Shown here: piece by piece, positions 16,096 through 25,275 of the stretch
How positions within the stretch are numbered: position 1 is the first letter of the stretch
How the letters are laid out: the number at the start of each line of letters is the position of its first letter
From: a virus
IMG/VR virus record: IMGVR_UViG_3300006917_000054
Location: 1 to 41,790 of that record
DNA: 41,790 nucleotides
Reading direction: 5' to 3' (one strand)
The notes under the pieces: generated by a model
The model's database searches: none
Told to the model about the DNA's origin: nothing
The model's input: only the letters and a program-made list of their open reading frames with translations
Made by a program: the position numbers and the translations under genes

Positions 16096-19000
16096 GTGGA
16101 CGGCGAAGATCTGAAGCTGACGTTCACCGCTGACAAAGACCAGCGGGACGCGGAGCGCCGCCTGGCCGCACTGCGTGAGGAGTTCCCGGAGCTGAGCGAC
16201 GAGCTGCCCAAGCCAACCCCGGGCGCGGCGCCGCCCCCTCCCCCGTCCACGGAGGGCAAGGCCAAGAAGGGCTCGTCGCTTGGCGACACCGCATACAATG
16301 CGGCAGCGAAGGTCGGAGACCTCGGTGTCCGTGCGGTCAAGGACGTGACGTGGGGCGTGGGCGCCGAGGGCGTGGGCGCGGTGGCCACGGGGGCCCGTGA
16401 CGCCGTCCAGAACATGTCGGACGCTATCGCTGCGATGAACGACTCGGCAGCCTCAGACGCTGAAGTTGCTGCGCTGAAGGACAACGGCGACCCTGCAGCG
16501 TGGGCAGCCAGCGCTGCCGCTGGGGCGACCGGATACGGTCCTCTGCTGGACGTGGAATCTGATGGCAAGACGAAGCGCGACGGCAAGGGGGTGCAGCTTC
16601 CCCGTCTCGACTTCGCCCGCCCGGACACCGTAACGGGGAAGTTCATTCAGCAGTTCGCCCAGTTCCAGACGGGCCTCGCTCTGCTGAAGCCCTTGCCGGT
16701 CATCGGCAACGTGCTCCAGAAGGCCGAGGGGATGGGGCTTGCCGGCGAGGCAATCAAAGATTTCACCGTGACGGCGGCGGCCTTCGATCCCCACGAGAAG
16801 CGGCTGTCCAACATGCTCAAGGAGGTCGCGCCCAGCGCGCTCCAGTCGTACCTCGACTTCGTGGCCGCTGACGACAAGGACGGTCAGCTCGAAGGGCGGC
16901 TCAAGAACGCACTGGAGAACGCGGCCATCGGAGCTGTGGCGGGCAGGATCCTCGCGTTCGCGAAGGCTGTCCGGGCGAAGAACCGCGCAAAGTTCTTGCT
17001 CGACGAGGAGAAGCGGCTCTCGGAGCAGGCGGCCCGCGAGGCGCTCGCAGCCGGTGTGCAGAAGGAAGCCGAGGACGCGATGACCGCTGCGATGCGGCCC
17101 CTGGGGGACATCGACAGCGAAGAGCTGTTCGTTCCGCTGCCCGAGATGACCGACGCCGGCAAGACCGCCAAGCTCGCGGCCGAGATGGACGACGTGGCCC
17201 GTGGCCCGCTGGGCCAGGCGAGCCCGCACGACCTCTTCGTCAAGGACAAGCCGGATCTCAAGGGCAAGTTGATGCCCAACATCAACCTCGCCGTGGACGA
17301 TCAGACTCTGGAGCGGATGGCGCTCAGGGCCATTGAACTCGACAAGGAGGCGGTATCCAGCGCGCAGCGCGGCGTGGTGACCCAGCGCCAGACGGAGCTT
17401 TCCGCTGGGATGCAGAACGTGTGGAAGGAGATGTTGGAAGCTCGGGTCCAGAACGGTGGCGTTCCGCTCGCCGGCAAGACCAAGGCGCTGCGCAACTTCT
17501 TCGCCACCTCCTGCGCGGCCCTGCGGGACACGGCGCTCGCGGCGGTCCACAACCCTTCGCCCGAGACGCTTCTGGCTCACGAGCGCGCGAAGTTCATTCA
17601 CGGCGTGATCCAGCGGCACGTGATGGCCATCAAGACGGAATATGGTCGCGGCCTGAACCAGTTTAACATGCCGGCTAAGCAGACCCCCAAGCTCCGCGAG
17701 CAGCTCGACGCCTTCATCCAGTCGCGCGGTGGAGACAAGCGACTCTTGAAGATGGCGGAAGACGTGGCGATGCTGGCCAAGACGGACAACTACGCGGCGA
17801 TGTCCAAGTACGCCGCGTTGTCCACGCTCGACAAGCTCGGGCAGCTCCACGGCCAGTATCTGTACTTCTCGCTGCTCTCTGGCCCCAAGACCATCGCGGC
17901 CAACGCGGGCTCGGGATTCTCAAAGCTCGTGGACATCGTGGTCACGCGGGCTGCGGCGGTCGGGTATGGCCAGCTCTCAGGGTCTGAGGCCGTGGCTCTT
18001 GAGGAAGTCGGGCATCTGATCGGCGGCATGGCTTCAGGGTTCCGGCGCGCGTGGTCCAACTTCATGAAGAACGGCGCTTTCCTGGACGGTGATGTTGCGA
18101 AGCGCGTGGGAGCCAGCCAGCTCGACGACGGCGCGAAGGGCGCGATGTCCTCCGAGCAGTGGGCCGAAGAAGGCAAGTGGCTCGTCAAGAACCTGCGCCC
18201 CGATCCGATGCACGGCGGCATCAAGCGAAATATTTTCGGGTTCCTACAGTCTTTGCCCTACGGGCGTGCGATGGACTTCCTCGATACGGTGCTTGAGACG
18301 CCAGGCCGTATCATCCGCTCCACGGACGACATGTTCAAGGCTGTCATCAACGACATGGAACTCCCGGCGCTCGCGTATCGAAGGGCGCGTGAGATGGCGA
18401 GCCAGGGGTACATCCGCCGCTCAATGGGAGAAAGCGACGATGTCTTCGCGGACCGCATCTCTCAGATGGCTGCTGAGCTGAGGGACAACCCGACCCCTGA
18501 GATGCTTAACGAGGCGGCTGAGTTGGCCGTCAAGCACACCTACGCCGATGCGCCGATGGAGCTGATGGACAAGGCTCTGCAGATTGTTCAGAAGGTTCCG
18601 GTGCTCGGCCGTCTCACGGTGCCCTTCCGCAAGTCGGGGCTGAACATCTTCCGCGACGGCCTGGAGCACTCGCCTTTCGCCCCGGTGTCCAAGCGGTGGT
18701 GGAAGGAGATTGAAGCCGGCGGCGCGCGGGCCGACATCGCCAAGGCCCAGTGGGCTCTCGGCACGATGTTCTTCATGACCGTGGTGGACTGGACGCTCAA
18801 CGGCGTGATCCACGGCTCGGGGCCCGACGACCCTGAAGAGAAGGAGGCCGAGCGCCGCAGCGGGCGTATCCCGCACAGCATCCAGATTGGCGCCACGCGG
18901 GTGGGCATCTCTCGGCTCGACCCCATCGCCTCACCGTTCGTCTGGGCTGCCGACTTCGCAGAGGCTGCGATGAACCAGGAGGATGACGACGATTTGGGCG

Positions 19001-19806
19001 ACAAGCTGTCCAGCGAAGTCCTGATGACTGGCATCCTCGGGATCGGCAAGACGCTGATGAATCGCACGCAGCTCATGGGCGTGGGCAGGGTGGTTGAGGC
19101 CATCACGAACGGCGGGAAGAACGGGCGAGGTGAACGGCTGCTCGAAGGGTGGATGGGGATGCACGTGCCTGTGCTGTTTTCTGACGTGGCACAGGCTATT
19201 GACCCTGACATGAAAGTTGCGCAGAGCGGCCTTGACGCGATGCGCGCCCGGCTCCCAATGTTCAACTCCGCTCTGGTCTCTCGCCACGACGTGTGGGGCC
19301 GGAAGGTGAGCTACAAGTCAGCTCTCGGCAAGATCGGGCGGATGGTTTCGCCTATTGAAGTCCGAGAGGAGAACGAGGAGCCCATCGACGCCGCGCTGCG
19401 CCAGGTGCGCTATGCGCCTCAGAACCCCAGCAAGACTGTCCACCTGATGTACGAGGACGACATCAACCCCCCGAAGCGTGGCGTCCCGGTCAATCTGTCC
19501 CGTCGCGCTGACATCTACGAGGCCTACAAGGTGCTGGCGGGCAACGGAGTCAAGCTGGAGATGGACGACATGGATCAGCCCGTGGGCTGCAAGGACTACC
19601 TGAACGCGGTGGTCCAGGGCCAGGCCGGCGAGGCGTCCGAGGAGTGGAAGACGCTCACGGACGGGCGCGACGGTGGCAAGGCGCTCTTCGTGCGCTCGGT
19701 GATGAAGAAGTACCGAGACGCCGCGATGGAAGAGCTGAAGGCCAAGTTCCCCGAGCTGCGCGAGGTCTACAACCGCAAGAAGTCGAAGTACATAGCAGAC
19801 GAGTAG
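16096..19806 (+). CDS. Large internal virion (DNA ejection) protein, T7 gp16-like
   Basis: 1236 aa; the GTG start follows the upstream TAA with no gap. A Pro-rich linker lies near residues 40-52, then long helical regions. A weakly hydrophobic stretch lies near 605-690 (HGQYLYFSLLSGPKTIAANAG and beyond). In T7 the largest internal protein carries a lytic transglycosylase; I see no obvious transglycosylase motif here, so peptidoglycan opening may depend on another virion part. The C-terminus is charged (EVYNRKKSKYIADE). Function is inferred from order and size. Confidence 0.68.
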   Translation: MDGEDLKLTFTADKDQRDAERRLAALREEFPELSDELPKPTPGAAPPPPPSTEGKAKKGSSLGDTAYNAAAKVGDLGVRAVKDVTWGVGAEGVGAVATGARDAVQNMSDAIAAMNDSAASDAEVAALKDNGDPAAWAASAAAGATGYGPLLDVESDGKTKRDGKGVQLPRLDFARPDTVTGKFIQQFAQFQTGLALLKPLPVIGNVLQKAEGMGLAGEAIKDFTVTAAAFDPHEKRLSNMLKEVAPSALQSYLDFVAADDKDGQLEGRLKNALENAAIGAVAGRILAFAKAVRAKNRAKFLLDEEKRLSEQAAREALAAGVQKEAEDAMTAAMRPLGDIDSEELFVPLPEMTDAGKTAKLAAEMDDVARGPLGQASPHDLFVKDKPDLKGKLMPNINLAVDDQTLERMALRAIELDKEAVSSAQRGVVTQRQTELSAGMQNVWKEMLEARVQNGGVPLAGKTKALRNFFATSCAALRDTALAAVHNPSPETLLAHERAKFIHGVIQRHVMAIKTEYGRGLNQFNMPAKQTPKLREQLDAFIQSRGGDKRLLKMAEDVAMLAKTDNYAAMSKYAALSTLDKLGQLHGQYLYFSLLSGPKTIAANAGSGFSKLVDIVVTRAAAVGYGQLSGSEAVALEEVGHLIGGMASGFRRAWSNFMKNGAFLDGDVAKRVGASQLDDGAKGAMSSEQWAEEGKWLVKNLRPDPMHGGIKRNIFGFLQSLPYGRAMDFLDTVLETPGRIIRSTDDMFKAVINDMELPALAYRRAREMASQGYIRRSMGESDDVFADRISQMAAELRDNPTPEMLNEAAELAVKHTYADAPMELMDKALQIVQKVPVLGRLTVPFRKSGLNIFRDGLEHSPFAPVSKRWWKEIEAGGARADIAKAQWALGTMFFMTVVDWTLNGVIHGSGPDDPEEKEAERRSGRIPHSIQIGATRVGISRLDPIASPFVWAADFAEAAMNQEDDDDLGDKLSSEVLMTGILGIGKTLMNRTQLMGVGRVVEAITNGGKNGRGERLLEGWMGMHVPVLFSDVAQAIDPDMKVAQSGLDAMRARLPMFNSALVSRHDVWGRKVSYKSALGKIGRMVSPIEVREENEEPIDAALRQVRYAPQNPSKTVHLMYEDDINPPKRGVPVNLSRRADIYEAYKVLAGNGVKLEMDDMDQPVGCKDYLNAVVQGQAGEASEEWKTLTDGRDGGKALFVRSVMKKYRDAAMEELKAKFPELREVYNRKKSKYIADE

Positions 19807-19856
19807 CCTCCAGGGTTTCGGGTCAGTTTAAGGCTTCAGAGGGCCTTGAAATGCGC

Positions 19857-19887
19857 GTGGGACGCTCTTCTAGGAGGGATGTCCCAC
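19857..19887 (+). promoter_or_regulatory. Hairpin holding the tail-fibre ribosome-binding site
   Basis: GTGGGAC (19857-19863) and GTCCCAC (19881-19887) are perfect 7-bp arms. The 17-base loop contains AGGAGGG, and the second arm ends one base before the ATG at 19889. The stem may control translation of the fibre gene. Seen directly; the effect is inferred. Confidence 0.5.
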
Positions 19888-19888
19888 A

Positions 19889-22210
19889 ATGCCCGTTTCC
19901 CAGACCACCACTCGGTTCTCTGCTGCTGGTGACGGCGTCACCACGGTCCTCGCTTTTCCGCACGTCTTTTACAGCACGTCCGACATCGTGGTCTTGGAGG
20001 TCGATGACACGACCGGCGCCGAGACCACGTTGGCCATCAACACCAACTACACGGTGTCGGGCACGGGCAGCCCTTCGGGCGGCTCGATCACGCGGCTCGT
20101 GGCTGCTGCGGTCGGCAAGACCACCGTGGCCTTTCTCAAGCCCGCGCTCACTCAGACTCTGAGCCTCACGGCCAACCAGGCCGTGAACCTCACGGAGCTG
20201 TCGAAGCGCCTCGACATCCTGACCAATCAGGTTCAGTACGTCGAGAGCCTCGCCACGCGGTCAGCTCGACTGCCCGATGGCAGGACTGCGGCATTCGATC
20301 CGAAGCTTCCCGCAACGCTGTCTGCGAACAAAGCCCTCGCCGTCAATGGCAGTGGGAACGGCTGGGTTCTCGCCGACCTGAGCGTCGATGCCGTCAGCCT
20401 GGGCGTGCTCACGGGCGGCGCGGCCAGCGATGCGTCATCTCTGCACATGCACTCTGCAGACCGCGCCCGCGCGAACCACACCGGCACGCAGACTGCTTCC
20501 ACGATTAGTGATTTCAACACCGCTGTTGGCGCGATTGCCCAGCCTCTGGATGCCGAACTCACCGCCATCGCGGGCCTCACGAGCGCGGCGGACAAGATCA
20601 TCCGGTTCACGGGCAGCGGCGCCGCCGAAGTGATCACCTGCACGAACGCGGGCCGGGATCTTCTGGACGACGCAAACGCGGCGGCGATGCTGTCCACGCT
20701 GGGCGCGGCCCCGTCCTCGCGAACGATCAATACCAGCGGCGGCATCACGGGCGGTGGCGACTTGAGCGCGAACCGCACGCTCACCATCGCCGATGGCGCG
20801 CTCACGCCGGCCAAAATCGGAACGGCGGGTGGCGACGTGATCCTTGGCCGCGCAAGCACCGCCGGCAATGGCCAGGAATTGACGTTTAATAGCTCCTTCG
20901 GTATCAGCACTGGCGAGTTCGTGATCAAGACCGGCGGCTTGTTCGCAGGCGCTTTCTTCGTGGACAACACCATCTCCCCCTCTCGACTGGCCTTTAGCGC
21001 CACCACTAAGCTCGCTGGCCGCTCAACGGCGGGAGCGGGAGCCGGCGAGGAAATCAGCATCGGCGCGGGTCTCTCTCTCAGCGGTGGCACTCTGTCCGCG
21101 ACGGGTGGCTCTGCTACCATCACCGTCAAGTCGGACAACGTCTCGCTGGGTGGCGGCACGTTCAACACGGTGGATTTCAGCTCGCACTTCGCAGCATCTG
21201 AGAGTCCTGCGCAGGAAGCGAACATCAGCATCTCCGTGCTGCCCGACACGATCACCAATATCACGGCGGCTACAGACCTAACGCTGACGCCTACCGGCAG
21301 CAACGTGGTCGTGACTTCTGGCAAGACGCTGAAGGCCAGCGCGATCACGACGAGCACGGACGCGAACCTCGTGCTGACCGCTGGCGCGACGAATCGAAGC
21401 GTCGTGCTCACGCCGACCGGGACCGGCAAGGCATCCGTGGCCACCGGCAAGACGTTCGAGGCGGACACAATCCAAGCCGCAACGACGAACGGCGATGTGA
21501 CGATTCAGCCGAACGGGACCGGCACCCTAGTCAAGATCCCCAACGGGAAGTCGTTGGAGTGTAACACGTATCAGTCGCTGTCAGGTTCAGACCTCAGCTT
21601 GAACGCGAGTGGAACGAACCAGAACGTCAACCTCACGCCTGTAGGAACGGGGCGTGCGAGAGTGACGGACACTTTCGGCACCTACCTGTTGCCTGGCTGT
21701 GTATTTGCGAACACTTCTGACATTGGTAGCGTCAGCGATAACACGGCTGTCTCAAGCTTCGGGTCTATCTACACGTTCCCGGCCAACTCCATCGCGGCGG
21801 GTCGCGTGATTATCATCCGTGGAGATTTGACCTATACGGCTGGCACCAACGCCAACCAGACGCTGTTGCTGGATTGTCGCTTCGGATCGGTCACTGTTCA
21901 CGATTTCGGGTCTGACGTTTTCATCGCCGTCGCTAACGCGGCTTCAAACATCGGCGTTTCGTTCGAGATCCGCTTGAATGTCAGAGCGAGCGGCGCAGGC
22001 GGGACGTTGATGAACGGCGGCTTCCTGATTATTGGACGCGAGGGGTCCACGATCCAAGATCGCGGAGCGTTCAAGTGCGTTGTCGGAACCGCTGCCACAT
22101 CTGTTGATTGGACTGCCGCACAGGCTGTAACACTTCGCGGCGGGTTCGGGATCAACACAGGGTCGAGCGAGTCGATGACGCTCCGCAACGTGAGCATCTT
22201 TGTCCAGTAG
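19889..22210 (+). CDS. Tail fibre protein
   Basis: 773 aa. Residues 1 to about 150 match the T7 gp17 N-terminal tail-attachment domain (FSAAGDGVTTVLAFPHVFYSTSDIVVLE, then NLTELSKRLDILTNQVQYVE). The shaft includes NTSGGITGGGDLSANRTLTI and about four repeats of roughly 35-40 residues around LTPTG..GK (DNA about 21280-21670), suggesting a triple-stranded beta structure. The last 170 residues are a probable receptor-binding beta-sandwich. It binds the tail by its N-terminus and the host by its C-terminus. The only perfect copy of the dispersed palindrome lies within its coding sequence. Confidence 0.88.
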   Translation: MPVSQTTTRFSAAGDGVTTVLAFPHVFYSTSDIVVLEVDDTTGAETTLAINTNYTVSGTGSPSGGSITRLVAAAVGKTTVAFLKPALTQTLSLTANQAVNLTELSKRLDILTNQVQYVESLATRSARLPDGRTAAFDPKLPATLSANKALAVNGSGNGWVLADLSVDAVSLGVLTGGAASDASSLHMHSADRARANHTGTQTASTISDFNTAVGAIAQPLDAELTAIAGLTSAADKIIRFTGSGAAEVITCTNAGRDLLDDANAAAMLSTLGAAPSSRTINTSGGITGGGDLSANRTLTIADGALTPAKIGTAGGDVILGRASTAGNGQELTFNSSFGISTGEFVIKTGGLFAGAFFVDNTISPSRLAFSATTKLAGRSTAGAGAGEEISIGAGLSLSGGTLSATGGSATITVKSDNVSLGGGTFNTVDFSSHFAASESPAQEANISISVLPDTITNITAATDLTLTPTGSNVVVTSGKTLKASAITTSTDANLVLTAGATNRSVVLTPTGTGKASVATGKTFEADTIQAATTNGDVTIQPNGTGTLVKIPNGKSLECNTYQSLSGSDLSLNASGTNQNVNLTPVGTGRARVTDTFGTYLLPGCVFANTSDIGSVSDNTAVSSFGSIYTFPANSIAAGRVIIIRGDLTYTAGTNANQTLLLDCRFGSVTVHDFGSDVFIAVANAASNIGVSFEIRLNVRASGAGGTLMNGGFLIIGREGSTIQDRGAFKCVVGTAATSVDWTAAQAVTLRGGFGINTGSSESMTLRNVSIFVQ
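20151..20163. repeat. Perfect copy of dispersed palindrome CTCAGACTCTGAG
   Basis: This is the only exact match to the 13-bp palindrome CTCAGA-S-TCTGAG. It lies in the coding region of the tail-fibre attachment domain. Copies with one mismatch begin at 1077, 2599, 4346, 7279, 9054, 14418, 17976, 25073, 30728, 32453 and 41774; about 18 more have two mismatches. Confidence 0.7.
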
Positions 22211-22218
22211 GAGTCAAA

Positions 22219-22791
22219 ATGATTCGTCTCGTGGCAGTCTCCTTGCTTCTGCTCGCCGCCCCCGGGCTCGCCCAGTTCCCGGCTAGCTGGCCGGTTTGGT
22301 CGTGCCCTCCGGAGACGTGGGTCCGCTGCACCGAGATCTTCATCCCGCGCGACAACCCGACGTCCTGGCAGGCGCGCGGCGCTGGCGCCTATCTGGCGTT
22401 TCCGAATGTCGGCATCACCGGGCAAGAGTACGGCGTGCCGCCAAACACCTGGACGACGCTGGATCTCGCGCGCCTGGGCGTGCCCCGTGATGCTCGCGCG
22501 GTGTTCTTGCACACGCTGATGATCGTCACGCACGGCACCACGGGCGAAATCGTGGCGGCCACTGTCTCTTTCCGAAGGCCCGGGGCTACGGCCGACAACC
22601 GGGGCAGCTACCACACGCAGGTTTGCGAGGCGCACGTTGGCGGCGGGCAGCGCACTACCGACGCGCTTTGGTGCCCCGTCGAGGATGGGCGCATCGACAT
22701 CTATTGGTCTCCTCAACGCTCGGTGAATGCGGACTGGCCAACAGGAAGTGCGCTCGGACTGTCCATCGTGGTCAACGCCTGGGCGCGATAA
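22219..22791 (+). CDS. Predicted secreted phage protein
   Basis: 190 aa from ATG 22219, eight bases after the fibre stop and preceded by AGGAGTCAAA. The first 18 residues (MIRLVAVSLLLLAAPGLA) form a clear signal peptide with a probable cleavage site after GLA. The mature part has four Cys and looks beta-rich. It is odd among virion genes to carry a signal peptide. It could be a virion surface protein exported unusually, a host-surface modifier made late, or a periplasmic lysis helper. No family is recognised. Confidence 0.6.
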   Translation: MIRLVAVSLLLLAAPGLAQFPASWPVWSCPPETWVRCTEIFIPRDNPTSWQARGAGAYLAFPNVGITGQEYGVPPNTWTTLDLARLGVPRDARAVFLHTLMIVTHGTTGEIVAATVSFRRPGATADNRGSYHTQVCEAHVGGGQRTTDALWCPVEDGRIDIYWSPQRSVNADWPTGSALGLSIVVNAWAR

Positions 22792-22809
22792 ATCGAGAGG
22801 AGCAGATCA

Positions 22810-23487
22810 TTGGAACCGAAAGACAAGAGCAAGCTGGCGGCAGCGCTATCGGCGGGGATCATACTCGCCGTGACTGTTGGCACCTGGGTGTATGGCGCCG
22901 GCATGTCGCTCACGCCCCAGCTTCGTGCCGAATATGTGGCCCGGTGGCAGGGGATGAAGATCAGGCCCGACAAAGCCAACTACGTGAAAGCGAGGGTTGA
23001 TCGCATCTCCCACTTCATCCCGCAGTACACCGCAGTGTCTAAGGCCACCGGAGTCCCGTGGCACGTGGTGGCCGTGATGGATGAGCTGGAGGGCGGTGGC
23101 GGCGCGGCTACCCACTTGCACAATGGCGACTCTCTCAAGCGGAAGACAGTTAACGTGCCCGCTGGCCGACCCAATCACCCGCCCCCGTACACCTTCTACG
23201 ACTCGGCTCTCGATGCCTTGAAGTACGACGGGTTCACTGACTGGGATGACTGGTCGCTGTCGGGGACGCTCTACAAGCTGGAGGGCTACAACGGATGGGG
23301 ATACCGATCAAAGTCGAGGAACATCCCCAGCCCGTATCTGTGGAGCTTTGCTACGCCCCCGTATTCCAGAGGCAAATTCATCGCAGATGGGCGCTACGAC
23401 CCGAACGCCGTGAGCGCTCAGGTCGGTGCGGCTGTGCTGCTGAAGCGAATGGAAGAACTGAAACTCATCAAGCTGGAGGTCAGGTAA
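22810..23487 (+). CDS. Endolysin with N-terminal membrane anchor
   Basis: 225 aa; TTG start after GAGAGGAGCAGATCA. Residues about 9-28 (AAALSAGIILAVTVGTWVYG) form one weakly hydrophobic helix, as in signal-anchor-release endolysins. The catalytic part matches the phage lysozyme-like group with the pattern VMDELEGGGG, THLHNGDSL, VPAGRPNHPPPYTF and YNGWGYRSKSRNIPSPYLWS. The Glu in DELEG is the likely catalytic residue by family comparison. It degrades peptidoglycan at lysis. A holin-like gene overlaps its stop (TAATG). Confidence 0.85.
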   Translation: MEPKDKSKLAAALSAGIILAVTVGTWVYGAGMSLTPQLRAEYVARWQGMKIRPDKANYVKARVDRISHFIPQYTAVSKATGVPWHVVAVMDELEGGGGAATHLHNGDSLKRKTVNVPAGRPNHPPPYTFYDSALDALKYDGFTDWDDWSLSGTLYKLEGYNGWGYRSKSRNIPSPYLWSFATPPYSRGKFIADGRYDPNAVSAQVGAAVLLKRMEELKLIKLEVR

Positions 23488-23765
23488 TGCGGTGGGAGTT
23501 CAAAGTCCCGTTTTTGAGGAAGCCCGTCAAGCTGACGATCACCAACGAAACGAAGGCTCGGGCAGCCACCGCTGTCGCGGGCATTGCCGGCGCGTGGGCG
23601 GCCACCAAGATCCCGGGCATCGATGAGGCGACCGCGACCCAGGTGGCCATCGGCGTGCTGTTCGGCGCGCTGGGGTTGTCCGTGCCGCATCCCGCCACGG
23701 AGCGCGTGGCCCCGGTGGCGGGCGGGACGGGTGCGGACCAGGAGGTGATCCCCTCTCGTGGCTAA
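23487..23765 (+). CDS. Holin-like small membrane protein
   Basis: 92 aa from the ATG overlapping the endolysin stop. After a basic N-terminus there are two mildly hydrophobic segments, AVAGIAGAWAATKIPGI and ATQVAIGVLFGALGLSV, with a Gly-rich tail. Position next to the endolysin, size and two possible membrane helices fit a holin or pinholin. The second segment is Ala/Gly-rich and less hydrophobic than usual, so I am moderately sure. Confidence 0.6.
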   Translation: MRWEFKVPFLRKPVKLTITNETKARAATAVAGIAGAWAATKIPGIDEATATQVAIGVLFGALGLSVPHPATERVAPVAGGTGADQEVIPSRG

Positions 23766-23946
23766 GACTCTGATGTCGGCAGCGCTGGTGGGTCTGCTGG
23801 CTCTGTCGTGCCCTCGGGGCACGACGGCAGTTGCGGTCGGGCCTCTGCCGCCTGAACCGCCGGCTTGGCTGGCGGATCTGACTGCGAAGGCTGGCCGCCT
23901 GCCAACGGCGACGGAATGGGGGACTGGTCCGATGTCGCCGGATTGA
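23758..23946 (+). CDS. Putative outer-membrane lipoprotein (o-spanin-like)
   Basis: 62 aa, GTG start overlapping the holin-like gene by eight bases. It has an N-terminal signal (TLMSAALVGLLALSC) ending in a lipobox-like LSC at residue 18, then a Pro-rich segment (GPLPPEPPAWLADL). Short Pro-rich lipoproteins after holin genes are often outer-membrane spanin subunits; no separate inner-membrane partner is evident. It is encoded opposite the last 61 codons of the integrase, so one stretch of DNA codes on both strands. Confidence 0.55.
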   Translation: MAKTLMSAALVGLLALSCPRGTTAVAVGPLPPEPPAWLADLTAKAGRLPTATEWGTGPMSPD

Positions 23947-25093
23947 GCTTTCGATCATAGGTTGCGGCCATTGCAATAGCCGCCCGAATCCGAGACCCAG
24001 GCGTGATGTGCTGGTATCGGCGGGCGGCTTCTTCTGTCTCGTGGTTCATCAGCCTCTGAACAACGCGCGTGTCCAAGCCCTCGGAGATCGCAGTCGTGCC
24101 CCACGTGCGACGGAGATCGTAGGCCCAGAGGTCGGGGCAGCCAGCATCGGCGCGGAGCTTGTTCCAGAACTTCTTGGGGAAGGTGATGCCCAGCATCGTG
24201 GGCGTGTCGCGAGGCAGCACGGCCAGCAGCTCCATCACGCTCGGCGGCACAACGACGATGTCGTCCTTGCCCGTCTTGCGCTTCTTCTTCCCCGGCAGCT
24301 TCAAGATCCCTGCGACCACGCCGGGCTCCACGGCGTGCGTGGAGAGGTGACCCCACTCGGCCCGCTCGATCAGTGAGGGCCGCGAGCCCGAGTAGATCAT
24401 GAGGTACAGGAACGCAGCGGCGGCGGGGTTGTCAGCCTTGCGGGCCGCCAGGAGCTGGCCGAGCAGCGCGATCTCCTCGTCCGTGGCGTAGCGCTCCCGC
24501 TGCTCCTCGCCGTGCATCTCCACGTGCGTACAGGGGTTGGAGCCCAGTGGCTTCTTGCGCTTCTTCTCCGCGAAGTTGAAGAGCTTTCGGAGTACGGCCA
24601 GCGCACGGTTCCCTTGGTACGGGCGGCCCTTGTAGCTCACGTGCCAGCGCTCCACGTCGTCGATGGTGACGGCCGAGACGCGGCGGGCGCCGAAGGTCGG
24701 CTTGATCTCACGCTCCCAGATCTGCTTGGCCTTGGTGGACCACGTGGTCGGGGGGTTGCTGTAGTGCTCGTCCCAGAGCAGCTCCCATACGTCGGCTACC
24801 GTGTCCTCGCCACGCGCGAGCTGATTGGCCTTGGAGGGATCCTCACCCTTGGCCACGCGGAGCAGAAGGTCTCGGGCGACATCGCGCGCCGAGGCCAACG
24901 AGAGCGTGGGGTAGTCGCCGATCTTGGGCCGCCGCTGCTCACGGTACGGGATCGTGCGGTAGTAGACCATCCAGTTCTTCTGCCCCGTGGTCTTGGACAC
25001 GCGGAGGTGCAGGCCCTTCACGGACCCCTTCTCCCCCTTGTCCCAGACCTCGTCGCCGGGCTGGGCCTTGTGCACAGAGTCTGAGATGCTCAC
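23762..25093 (-). CDS. Tyrosine integrase
   Basis: 443 aa, GTG start at 25093. The N-terminal arm-binding region has GLHLRVSKTTGQKNWMVYY and DYPTLSLASARD, then a SAM-like core-binding domain. Catalytic residues are visible: Arg in SGSRPSLIERAEW, a Lys in LPGKKKRKTGKDDI, the box YDLRRTWGT (Tyr where His is common), and the nucleophile Tyr in EEAARRYQHI. The last 55 residues are a Pro/Ser-rich extension. Integration would occur in a tRNA-Lys(CTT) gene, judged from the adjacent attP. It converges with the lysis genes. Confidence 0.92.
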   Translation of the reverse strand: MSISDSVHKAQPGDEVWDKGEKGSVKGLHLRVSKTTGQKNWMVYYRTIPYREQRRPKIGDYPTLSLASARDVARDLLLRVAKGEDPSKANQLARGEDTVADVWELLWDEHYSNPPTTWSTKAKQIWEREIKPTFGARRVSAVTIDDVERWHVSYKGRPYQGNRALAVLRKLFNFAEKKRKKPLGSNPCTHVEMHGEEQRERYATDEEIALLGQLLAARKADNPAAAAFLYLMIYSGSRPSLIERAEWGHLSTHAVEPGVVAGILKLPGKKKRKTGKDDIVVVPPSVMELLAVLPRDTPTMLGITFPKKFWNKLRADAGCPDLWAYDLRRTWGTTAISEGLDTRVVQRLMNHETEEAARRYQHITPGSRIRAAIAMAATYDRKLNPATSDQSPIPSPLAGGQPSQSDPPAKPAVQAAEARPQLPSCPEGTTEPADPPALPTSES

Positions 25094-25094
25094 T

Positions 25095-25165
25095 GCTACC
25101 TAGCTCCTTTTTCCGCCTGCTACCCAGGTAGCTGACCCAGGTAGTATATGGGTCGCAAGCGACCC
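25095..25165 (-). promoter_or_regulatory. Integrase promoter/arm region with nested inverted repeats
   Basis: GCTACCCAGGTAGC (25119-25132) is a 6+2+6 palindrome. ACCCAGGTAG is directly repeated at 25122 and 25135. GACCCA and TGGGTC arms face each other at 25134-25154. GGGTCGCAAGCGACCC (25150-25165) is a perfect 7+2+7 inverted repeat beside a possible minus-strand -10 TATACT (25143-25148). Such density fits integrase arm sites, an excisionase site or an operator for int. Confidence 0.5.
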
Positions 25166-25275
25166 AGTTTTGGGAACCGCTCCCAGAGCCTTGCGCCGTT
25201 CACAACTGGCTCCAGGAGATGCAATGCCCTTACATCTTCATTGTCGCACGCGACTGCGATAATGTCAACTGGCGC

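Noticed and set aside
19889-22210. Diversity-generating retroelement, as in BPP-1
   Set aside because: No reverse transcriptase gene and no template/variable repeat pair were seen near the fibre or elsewhere.
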